Below are positions 26,652-33,095 of a stretch of DNA of 34,687 nucleotides, piece by piece (position 1 is the first letter of the stretch; the number at the start of each line of letters is the position of its first letter). Position numbers and translations under genes: made by a program. The stretch spans positions 1 to 34,687 of the forward strand of contig JAAYAD010000050.1 of the NCBI GenBank assembly GCA_012719545.1, read 5' to 3'. The stretch is from Clostridiaceae bacterium. Its GTDB lineage: Bacteria; Bacillota; Clostridia; DSM-8532. The notes beneath the pieces were generated by a model, which made no database searches, was not told the DNA's origin, and saw only the letters and a list, made by a program, of their open reading frames with translations.

Positions 26652-27407
26652 ATGATTAGAATATTGCTGAATGGCTGCAATGGAAAAATGGGTCAGTCGG
26701 TCTCCAGAGCTTGCAGAATGAATGACGGAGCCTTTATTGCAGCCGGTGTAGATACAACCGCAAATGAAAACTCATCATATCCGGTATATACAAGCCCCTG
26801 GGATGTTAAGGAGGAAGTTGATGTAATTATTGATTTTTCTCATCCCAGCGCTTTAGAGGGTATACTTGGCTATGCAGTGCAGAAAAACATTCCCATTGTT
26901 ATTGCCACCACAGGATTGAACGACCAGCATAAAGAGCTTATTATGCAGGCTTCACGCACAATCCCCGTTCTTCTTTCGGCAAATATGTCATTGGGAATAA
27001 ATCTTATTCTGGAGCTTGTAAAGCGTGCTACTAAAACCTTAGTAGGCAATTTCGACATAGAAATAATTGAAAAGCATCATAATCAGAAGATTGATGCTCC
27101 AAGCGGCACAGCACTGGCAATAGCCGATGCAATTAATTCAATCCTGGATAACAAGATGAAATATGTGTATGACCGTCATTCAGCCATGCAAAAGCGTACC
27201 AGGGATGAAATAGGAATTCATTCCATCAGAGGCGGAACCATAACAGGAGAACATAGTGTAATTTTTGCAGGCAATGATGAGATAATTGAAATAAAGCATA
27301 CCGCTATTTCCAAGGATCTGTTTGCAGCCGGTGCTCTTAAGGCTGCTGCTTTCCTCTACGACAAAGCACCGGGATACTACAGGATGCAGGATATTTTCCA
27401 GGAGTAA
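26652..27407 (+). CDS. dapB: 4-Hydroxy-tetrahydrodipicolinate reductase
   Basis: The 251-residue protein has the N-terminal nucleotide loop LNGCNGKMGQSV, the central PVLLSANMSLGIN stretch, the DapB signature EKHHNQKIDAPSGTA near residue 145 and RGGTITGEHSV near 195. It reduces the DapA product to tetrahydrodipicolinate using NAD(P)H. The ATG follows GGAGG. It is the second gene of the riboswitch operon and ends at a strong terminator. Its product is the direct substrate of Ddh, encoded on the other strand in this window. Confidence 0.97.
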   Translation: MIRILLNGCNGKMGQSVSRACRMNDGAFIAAGVDTTANENSSYPVYTSPWDVKEEVDVIIDFSHPSALEGILGYAVQKNIPIVIATTGLNDQHKELIMQASRTIPVLLSANMSLGINLILELVKRATKTLVGNFDIEIIEKHHNQKIDAPSGTALAIADAINSILDNKMKYVYDRHSAMQKRTRDEIGIHSIRGGTITGEHSVIFAGNDEIIEIKHTAISKDLFAAGALKAAAFLYDKAPGYYRMQDIFQE

Positions 27408-27438
27408 ATCAATATGTAACTATATAAATCTAATTTAC

Positions 27439-27471
27439 GAGGATAACTCAAATTTGGAGTTATCCTCTTTT
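27439..27471 (+). terminator. Terminator of dapA-dapB
   Basis: A perfect 11-base-pair stem, GAGGATAACTC with GAGTTATCCTC, is followed by TTTTC. It lies 32 bases after dapB. Confidence 0.9.
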
Positions 27472-27483
27472 CATGCCTAATAA

Positions 27484-27518
27484 AAAGGTCCTGATATACC
27501 TCAAATATATCAGAACCT
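27484..27518 (-). terminator. Terminator of the DUF624 gene
   Basis: AGGTCCTGATATA pairs with TATATCAGAACCT with one mismatch. On the minus strand five T residues follow. It lies 29 bases after the stop. Confidence 0.85.
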
Positions 27519-27546
27519 GTCTTTATTAATCTTCTTTGCTTCTTCC

Positions 27547-28407
27547 CTATTCCTGCTTGTTTTCCGGCCTCATGTGCCTGTCAATTATGGGGTTGATGAT
27601 AAAATTAATGATGTACCCCGGCAATGTAAAGCCCAGAAGAATATAGTACAGATACATAATCATAATGGCAAGATAGCTTGTGGTCAATTGAACCAGGAAT
27701 ACAGGTCCGATTATTAAAAGCAGGCAAATAAGTACAACTCCAAGATTTGGCAAGAACTTTCCGATGGCAAAAAGGAACGCGTTTTTGTAAAGGCTAGTCA
27801 GCTTAAGCTCGTAAGTTACCATCATAGGATAAATATACATGTTCATCATGATAAATATAATAAATACCATCATTACTAAAACACTTGCTGCAGATAAGAT
27901 GATATTTGAGGAATCGGCAAGCTGTGAATAAAGATAGATATCCAGAATCAGTGAAGCCATTATAACAAGATTTATAAGGCTCACTGCTAATCCCTGCTTT
28001 AAGTTTTCCTTCATCTTGTCCTTAAAATCGGACCATGTAAAGGTTGGAATTTCGTAGGAAAAACAGCGCAGAAGATAAGTCATGCCCGCCTGAGCCGGTC
28101 CCACGCTGATTGTCGGAATTGCCAGAAGGAAAAACACCGCAGGAACACCCACCGTCATGTACAATATTACAAGTTCAGCATCCGTTAATGACGCGGAAGA
28201 TATGGGAAAAAGGCTCTCCAGAATATAAGCACCAAAGAAAAAGGAAATCAGGATTGCAGGAATGTTGAAAACAAGATACATCAGGTTGATGGTTATAAGC
28301 TTCCAGAACTTTCTTACCAAAACCTGAAAAAATATTGTCGTCTTGCTTCGGTCGTCAACATACTCTTCTCCGGGTAATACATCAAATATTCTTTCGTTGT
28401 TATCCAT
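27547..28407 (-). CDS. YesL-like DUF624 membrane protein
   Basis: The 286-residue protein has about six membrane segments. The opening FWKLITINLMYLVFNIPAIL after a polar N-terminus is typical of DUF624 (YesL) proteins. The conserved PTISVGPAQAGMTYLLRCF stretch lies near residue 105, and FTWSDFKDKMKENLKQGLAV follows near 122. Such proteins often neighbour carbohydrate ABC transporters and are thought to act in their regulation or assembly, but none is present here. The ATG follows GGAAAG. It is a single-gene unit between the dapAB terminator and the divergent LURP-one-like gene. Function is unknown. Confidence 0.85.
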   Translation of the reverse strand: MDNNERIFDVLPGEEYVDDRSKTTIFFQVLVRKFWKLITINLMYLVFNIPAILISFFFGAYILESLFPISSASLTDAELVILYMTVGVPAVFFLLAIPTISVGPAQAGMTYLLRCFSYEIPTFTWSDFKDKMKENLKQGLAVSLINLVIMASLILDIYLYSQLADSSNIILSAASVLVMMVFIIFIMMNMYIYPMMVTYELKLTSLYKNAFLFAIGKFLPNLGVVLICLLLIIGPVFLVQLTTSYLAIMIMYLYYILLGFTLPGYIINFIINPIIDRHMRPENKQE

Positions 28408-28579
28408 CGTTATCTTTCCTTTTCTGTAATTTGGCTTTTCATAGAATCAAGGGTAAAAACTTTTAATTGTGAAAACTATAAATTAGCTATATAATTATAG
28501 CATAAAATAAAGCAGTAGTTTTTAACCCTTTGTAAATTTATAAGATAGTTATACATGCTATCTATGAAAGAAGGCTGTT

Positions 28580-29068
28580 ATGGTAAGGCTGTATATAAAG
28601 CAAAAGGTTTTTTCTATCGGAGACAGGTATAATATAACCAATGAAGCAGGTCAACCTGTTTTTACCGTCCAGGGTGAGATATTTACCTTTGGCGCCAAGA
28701 TTCACATCTATGATGCCACAGGTGCAGAGCTGTACTTTATTCAGCAGAAGCTTTTCAGATTCCTGCCTGAGTATCATGTATACAGCGGCAATACCTTATG
28801 TGCGGTAATCAAGAAGGAATTTGCCTTTTTTACCCCAAGGCTCAACATAACCAGCCAGTTTGGCAATTACACCTGCGAAGGCAACCTTTTTGGAATGGAT
28901 TTTGCCATACTGAACAACGGAAATATAGTGGGCGAGCTTCATAAGAAATGGCTGTCCTGGGGTGATTCTTATGAGCTTATTATCTATGACGACAATGACG
29001 CTCCCCTGTTCTGCGCCCTTGCCATTGCCATAGATCATTGTCTTCATAATGAGGACAGAAAAAATTAA
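28580..29068 (+). CDS. LURP-one-related (YxjI-like) protein
   Basis: The 162-residue protein is a tubby-like beta-barrel protein of the LURP-one-related group. The pattern KQKVFSIGDRYNITNEAGQP, VFTVQGEIFTFGAKIHIYDA and LYFIQQKLFRFLPEYHVY shows the repeated beta strands of the family, and HKKWLSWGDSYELIIYDDND closes it. Bacterial members such as YxjI are small cytoplasmic proteins of unknown function, related in fold to scramblases. The ATG follows AAAGAAGG at good spacing. It runs divergently from the DUF624 gene and ends 78 bases before the tRNA-Leu promoter. Confidence 0.85.
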   Translation: MVRLYIKQKVFSIGDRYNITNEAGQPVFTVQGEIFTFGAKIHIYDATGAELYFIQQKLFRFLPEYHVYSGNTLCAVIKKEFAFFTPRLNITSQFGNYTCEGNLFGMDFAILNNGNIVGELHKKWLSWGDSYELIIYDDNDAPLFCALAIAIDHCLHNEDRKN

Positions 29069-29145
29069 AATCTCGCAGGCTAATCCGGCAGGCTAATCCG
29101 GGAAATAAATCAGAACTAATTTTTATAAAAATGCAAAAATACATA

Positions 29146-29174
29146 TTGACATGGCTGGGACCAGCCTGTATAAT
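29146..29174 (+). promoter_or_regulatory. Consensus promoter of tRNA-Leu with palindromic spacer
   Basis: TTGACA (29146-29151) and TATAAT (29169-29174) both match consensus exactly with a 17-base spacer. The spacer contains a perfect palindrome, GGCTGG GA CCAGCC (29153-29166). A hairpin TTGCTGT/ACAGCAA (29180-29198) lies at the predicted transcript start. Confidence 0.85.
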
Positions 29175-29223
29175 AAATCTTGCTGTTGCGGACAGCAAAA
29201 GATACGTAAAATAAATATGTTAT

Positions 29224-29303
29224 GCGGTCGTGGTGGAATTGGCAGACACGTACGTTTGAGGGGCGTATGGGCAACCGTACCGGTTCAAGTCCGGTCGACC
29301 GCA
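29224..29303 (+). tRNA. tRNA-Leu (anticodon GAG)
   Basis: The acceptor stem GCGGTCG (29224-29230) pairs with CGACCGC (29296-29302). The discriminator is A29303 and CCA is encoded at 29304-29306. The D-arm TGGTGGAATTGGCAGAC is the leucine type. The anticodon stem TACGT/GCGTA encloses TTGAGGG, giving GAG, which reads CUC and CUU. The T-arm CCGGTTCAAGTCCGG is standard. A long variable arm between them makes it class II. Confidence 0.94.
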
Positions 29304-29313
29304 CCAAAGTAAG

Positions 29314-29346
29314 AACTCTTATTGTTGCAATAAGAGTTTTTCTTTT
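29314..29346 (+). terminator. Terminator of tRNA-Leu
   Basis: A perfect 11-base-pair stem, AACTCTTATTG with CAATAAGAGTT and a 3-base loop, is followed by TTTCTTTTTT. Confidence 0.92.
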
Positions 29347-29427
29347 TTCTGTAATTTCCGCCAATTCCCTTCCAACTTCCAGCTTCCAGCCTTCAGCTTT
29401 CATGCAGAAACTTAAAGATAATATCTT

Positions 29428-29454
29428 TTGTTAAATTTTCTACAATGGTATAAT
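29428..29454 (+). promoter_or_regulatory. Promoter of the EamA-type gene
   Basis: TATAAT at 29449-29454 is preceded by TGG (extended -10). The -35 is TTGTTA at 29428-29433 with a short 15-base spacer. TGGTATAATGG is the same 11-mer that forms the inverted repeat at 27-37. Confidence 0.5.
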
Positions 29455-29496
29455 GGGCATAGTCAAATGTTAACTTAATATGGGGGTACTATTGAT

Positions 29497-29910
29497 ATGT
29501 GGATTATATTCGCTTTTCTTTCTGCAATATTTGCAGCGCTTACCTCTATATTGGCCAAGGTGGGCATTGAGGGTGTAAACTCAAACCTTGCAACGGCTAT
29601 TCGTACGGTAGTGGTTGTAATCATGGCCTGGGTAATGGTATTTCTTACAAACGCTCAGACAGGAATTTTTGAGATAAGCCGAAAAAGCTGGATATTTCTT
29701 ATTATGTCCGGCCTTGCCACAGGAGCTTCATGGCTGTGCTACTATAAGGCGCTGCAGATTGGAGAAGCATCCAAAGTTGTTCCCATTGATAAGCTCAGCG
29801 TGGTAATTACGCTGATTCTGGCTTTTGTATTCCTGCACGAGCAGTTTACACCCAAATCATTAATTGGTTGCCTGCTTATTGGTGCAGGAACACTGTTCAT
29901 GGTGTTATAA
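29497..29910 (+). CDS. Half-size EamA/DMT-family membrane transporter
   Basis: The 137-residue protein holds a single EamA domain with about five membrane segments: near 2-20, 33-51, 64-84, 93-112 and 118-137. The conserved start FAFLSAIFAALTSILAKVGI and the end VFLHEQFTPKSLIGCLLIGA are typical. Full-length relatives carry two such domains, so this version probably works as a dimer, as small multidrug-resistance-type proteins do. Substrate is unknown. The ATG follows GGGGG. It is transcribed alone, with a hairpin at 29966-29997 after it. Confidence 0.85.
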   Translation: MWIIFAFLSAIFAALTSILAKVGIEGVNSNLATAIRTVVVVIMAWVMVFLTNAQTGIFEISRKSWIFLIMSGLATGASWLCYYKALQIGEASKVVPIDKLSVVITLILAFVFLHEQFTPKSLIGCLLIGAGTLFMVL

Positions 29911-29965
29911 ATCCAGATTTAACTCCAATGTACAACCTTAATATATACAATCCTGGATATATGTA

Positions 29966-29997
29966 AAGAGCTTCTGTTTAACATGGCAGAAGCTCTT
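29966..29997 (+). terminator. Terminator of the EamA-type gene
   Basis: AAGAGCTTCTG pairs with CAGAAGCTCTT over 11 base pairs. The T tract is delayed (TTTTT about 10 bases later), so termination may be partial. Confidence 0.6.
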
Positions 29998-30080
29998 AAT
30001 ATGATGTTTTTGCCGAAATTTACAGCTTTAAAGACCTGCTCACAGTGCGGACTTATAGTCCTGTACCTGTTAAAAAGCAT

Positions 30081-31106
30081 TTAAATAAATGGTTCTATAT
30101 AAATTGCATAGTACTCCTCATATGAAAGCCCGCTCTCATAGACTGCTGTTGCAAGTTCCGGGCCAAGATATCTTAAATGCCAGGGTTCATATGAATAGCC
30201 CGTGATGTTTTCCTTCCCCTTAGGATATCGGATAATGAATCCGTACTTATGGGCATTTGTCTTATACCACTCAAATTCCTTGCTGCTCTCCATGGTATAA
30301 TCGTTTTTAATTACGTCCACAGCAAGGCCGGTATGATGCTCGCTATGTCCCCCTCTTGAATTAAGCCTGTCTACATCCTCAACGGTTCTTCCGGACTTTA
30401 CTTTTCTGTTCCAGATATCATGCTGTGTCTGTATACTTCTGTATGTACCGTATACAGTGATGTTAAGTCCAAGCTTTTTTGCATCATTATGCATTTTTTC
30501 AAAAGCTTCCTTAGCTTCTTTTCTGAGATACTGCTTTCCAACACCCGGAGCCAAAAGGGACGAAGGTATCTCTTCAAGCTGAGGTTTGTAATTATCCGGA
30601 AGCTTATTGTACTTGTTTACCAATACATCAAGCCGATCAGGTTCCTTTATTTCCCTTATATCGTTATAATACGGCTTGTCCAGACCTATGTTCACATAAA
30701 GTATGGCCTTGTCAAAGTCATAGTCAGGATTCAAGGCTTTATAGCGCTGATATCTTTCATGCTTTGCGGAATAATAGTATGAAAGATTCAGGAATTCCTC
30801 AGGTATAACAATACTTTCCCATTCAACATCCGGAAAATCAGAAACTGGTGAAGAATCAGGTTCATTTTTCTTTGGTTTCTCCGTAGGCTTCGGAGTTGGT
30901 AAAGGTGTATTTTCAGGCTCAGGCGTGGACACAGGTGTATTGGAAGGCTCAGGCTGAGAATTATCTTGATTGTCCAATCCATCCGTAACATTTGGTGAAG
31001 GGGTTGTGGGAGAAACATCAACAACCTGGGCAGCAGGGGTGCACGAAACAACCGAAAGCGCCAATATTACTGCCAATAAACTTATATATATTTTCTTCAA
31101 TCCCAT
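30081..31106 (-). CDS. Lipoprotein D-alanyl-D-alanine carboxypeptidase (M15B, VanY-like)
   Basis: The ATG at 31106 follows GGGGG and gives 341 residues. The longer frame to 31148 has no site. A lipoprotein signal ends at LSVVSC with Cys22 as the lipid attachment residue. A proline- and threonine-rich spacer (about 30-95) would lift the enzyme off the membrane. The M15B peptidase domain is at about 190-330. It has GTYRSIQTQHDIWN, the zinc motif HSEHHTGLAVDV near 255 and EPWHLRYLG near 307, which together supply the usual ligands and catalytic glutamate. It should trim the terminal D-Ala of peptidoglycan stem peptides outside the cell. The promoter is at 31157-31185. Confidence 0.9.
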   Translation of the reverse strand: MGLKKIYISLLAVILALSVVSCTPAAQVVDVSPTTPSPNVTDGLDNQDNSQPEPSNTPVSTPEPENTPLPTPKPTEKPKKNEPDSSPVSDFPDVEWESIVIPEEFLNLSYYYSAKHERYQRYKALNPDYDFDKAILYVNIGLDKPYYNDIREIKEPDRLDVLVNKYNKLPDNYKPQLEEIPSSLLAPGVGKQYLRKEAKEAFEKMHNDAKKLGLNITVYGTYRSIQTQHDIWNRKVKSGRTVEDVDRLNSRGGHSEHHTGLAVDVIKNDYTMESSKEFEWYKTNAHKYGFIIRYPKGKENITGYSYEPWHLRYLGPELATAVYESGLSYEEYYAIYIEPFI

Positions 31107-31156
31107 TACCCCCAAATTTAATACATTGAAATACTGATTTTTCAGCATGCTTTATA

Positions 31157-31185
31157 ATTATAGAACTCTGAATTATATTATACAA
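31157..31185 (-). promoter_or_regulatory. Promoter of the VanY-like gene
   Basis: On the minus strand, TTGTAT (31180-31185) and a perfect TATAAT (31157-31162) are separated by 17 bases. Confidence 0.6.
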
Positions 31186-31257
31186 TAATTTTAAGAAAAA
31201 CTTATTATTTTGACATAAAGCCAGATTTTGCTGTTCATCATCGGTTTAAAGCTTAAT

Positions 31258-31286
31258 TTGGATATTTTAAAATATTGTAGTATTAT
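31258..31286 (+). promoter_or_regulatory. Promoter of the Smr-like gene
   Basis: TTGGAT (31258-31263) and TATTAT (31281-31286) are separated by 17 bases. The predicted start near 31293 rules out the open-frame ATG at 31228 and supports the start at 31348. Confidence 0.55.
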
Positions 31287-31347
31287 AATAAAAATGCTAA
31301 TTTTAAGCACATACAGGCATAATATCGTTTCTACATCGGGGGATTGT

Positions 31348-31689
31348 ATGGATTTAGTTGTTGTTAACCTGGAAGACGGCAGACCCACAAGAGATATGGC
31401 AATACGAAGAATGATATTTGAGCTTAATCGTGCCAGAGCGGGACAGGCAAAAGTGGTAAAACTCATTCACGGATATGGTTCTTCAGGAGTTGGAGGGGTT
31501 TTGCGAATTGCAGTCAGAAAAGAACTGGAGAGAATGAAAAAGCGAGGACTCATTAAGCTCTATGTACCGGGAGAAAATTTTGAGATTTTTTCACCCGACA
31601 CAATCAAAATGCTGGATAACTGCAATGCCTTGCGAAGCGACAGAGATCTTGGCCGTTTCAATAATGGCATCACTCTGGTTCTCCTCTAA
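31348..31689 (+). CDS. Short Smr-domain-like protein
   Basis: The ATG at 31348 is preceded by GGGGGA and gives 113 residues. The open frame extends 40 codons upstream, but that part precedes the promoter. The protein begins MDLVVVNLEDGRPTRDMAIR, followed by VVKLIHGYGSSGVGGVLR near residues 31-48. The IHGxGxxGxGxLR pattern is the core of Smr domains, which in MutS2 cut or bind nucleic acid and here would stand alone. The usual DLHG motif is replaced by NLEDG, so nuclease activity is uncertain. The segment after residue 75 matches nothing I know. It is probably cytoplasmic and transcribed alone, 105 bases before the GDT1-like gene. Confidence 0.65.
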   Translation: MDLVVVNLEDGRPTRDMAIRRMIFELNRARAGQAKVVKLIHGYGSSGVGGVLRIAVRKELERMKKRGLIKLYVPGENFEIFSPDTIKMLDNCNALRSDRDLGRFNNGITLVLL

Positions 31690-31794
31690 AAATTAAGCAC
31701 ATTGTTAAACTATTGGTAATATTTTTCTGCCGCCCTGCATCAATTAAAATAAAGCTGCTATAAAAGCAAACACAAGAAGGCGGTAGATGCCGGA

Positions 31795-32484
31795 ATGGGT
31801 TTAAATATTGCTGTACTTTTCACAACTCTTTTTATGGTACTGATTATGGAGATGGGAGACAAAACACAGCTGCTGGTTATGGCCATGGCCTCAAGATACA
31901 AACCTCAGCATGTTTTTATAGGCATTTCCCTGGCAAGCATACTGTTAAACATGCTTGCAGTTATTCTCGGGACTTACATAGGCGGAATACAAGTAATCCA
32001 GGACTGCGTAAGAATAGGTGCTTCCATCCTATTTATATTCTTTGGCCTATTGTCATTAAAGGAGGAAGAAACTGACGGAGAAAAAGGGCACAGTCTTTCA
32101 GAAGGAGTTATACTTACTATTGCCCTTGCCTTTTTCTTAGCCGAATTCGGCGATAAGACCCAGCTTTCCACTTTTTCCTTTGCAGCCCTCTACCCTGAAA
32201 GTCCTTTGAGTGTTTTTATCGGCTCCACCCTTGGTCTTATAGTTGCTGACTGTCTTGGCCTTATTGCAGGCACACTTGTTATCAAATGGATTCCAAAGAA
32301 AACCATAGCTTTTGCATCGGCTGTTCTTTTCATTTTTTTCGGACTTGTCAACGGATGGATCACATTAAGAGAACATTTTCTGCTGGACATAAAGATAAGT
32401 GCCGTTATTACTGGAATTACCGCTCTTATTTCTTTACTGCTCTTCACCCTGATAATACACTTCCAGAACTCACACCGCCGTTAA
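31795..32484 (+). CDS. GDT1/TMEM165 (UPF0016) family cation transporter
   Basis: The 229-residue protein has six membrane segments in two related halves. Each half carries the family motif ExGDKT: MEMGDKTQLLVMAMA near residue 19 and AEFGDKTQLSTFSFA near 115. These acidic motifs line the cation path. Characterised members export manganese or exchange calcium. The short charged loop (SLKEEETDGEKGHSL) between the halves is expected on the cytoplasmic side. The ATG follows AAGGCGG at slightly long spacing. No manganese riboswitch (yybP-ykoY type) is visible in the 105-base upstream gap. Confidence 0.9.
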   Translation: MGLNIAVLFTTLFMVLIMEMGDKTQLLVMAMASRYKPQHVFIGISLASILLNMLAVILGTYIGGIQVIQDCVRIGASILFIFFGLLSLKEEETDGEKGHSLSEGVILTIALAFFLAEFGDKTQLSTFSFAALYPESPLSVFIGSTLGLIVADCLGLIAGTLVIKWIPKKTIAFASAVLFIFFGLVNGWITLREHFLLDIKISAVITGITALISLLLFTLIIHFQNSHRR

Positions 32485-33095
32485 TTACATAAAATAACTA
32501 TTGCCCATTAATCCTTAATCAAATGAAGCAGTTAAGATAGCAAAAAATGCATATATTTCATATTATTATCCCTTTAAAGGCTAATTTTCTACTTGTCAAG
32601 ACATCAACCAACAAGTAAGCAAAATATTACAACGATTGCCAAGATTGTCGAGTTGTTATAATAAAAAAGTATATATATAATACATTTGTAAAAATATTCA
32701 AATATTTTAAGTTCTCTGGTAATGCAGATTAAGTGATCTTAATCGTCGCTTCTTTGGCATTCTTAAGGAAGACATCACAGTTTCTTTTATCGTTCAGTTT
32801 ATAACTATAATTCTTTGAACGCTGGCAATTAACTTACCCCTAACTTTTCATTGCGCATTATGATGTTGCAATTTAGCAGCACGTTATTCCTTATGCCTGA
32901 ATGGTTGATTTTCAGATTTAAAAAGTGCCCATGCATAAGGCTGTTAATCACGTCATACTCATTTCTCGTAGTTAAAACCAATGTGTCTGTTAACGCCTGC
33001 TGACCAAATCAGGTATGGGAAGGAGGTGTCTGGTTATTTCTGTTTTTTCCTGGGATGCAGGTGTATAAAAAAGAGGTAGAAGGGAGTAAGGTATC
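32485..33095 (+). other. Long regulatory region upstream of the chitinase gene
   Basis: These 611 bases hold no convincing gene. They contain a strong promoter (32653-32681), a hairpin GATTAAG/CTTAATC at 32727-32744, and a paired element CCTTATGC/GCATAAGG at 32889-32896 and 32933-32940 that encloses a CTGA/TCAG stem. A strong AAGGAGG site near 33020 has no credible start codon. If the promoter is used, the chitinase mRNA has a leader of about 400 bases. No known riboswitch core was recognised. Confidence 0.6.
32653..32681 (+). promoter_or_regulatory. Probable promoter of the chitinase gene
   Basis: TTGTTA (32653-32658) and TATAAT (32676-32681) are separated by 17 bases, in an A/T-rich setting. 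The site is 414 bases before the start codon. Confidence 0.55.

Noticed and set aside
32894..33004. Small plus-strand open frame of 36 codons before the chitinase gene (starts MPEWLIFRF)
   Set aside because: There is no ribosome binding site, and the frame crosses the paired elements of the leader.
33013..33080. Leader peptide after the strong AAGGAGG near 33020
   Set aside because: The only in-place start (GTG) overlaps the binding site itself, and the product would have 17 residues.
32485..33095. Cyclic-di-GMP riboswitch before the chitinase gene
   Set aside because: I looked for the conserved GEMM core and did not find it.
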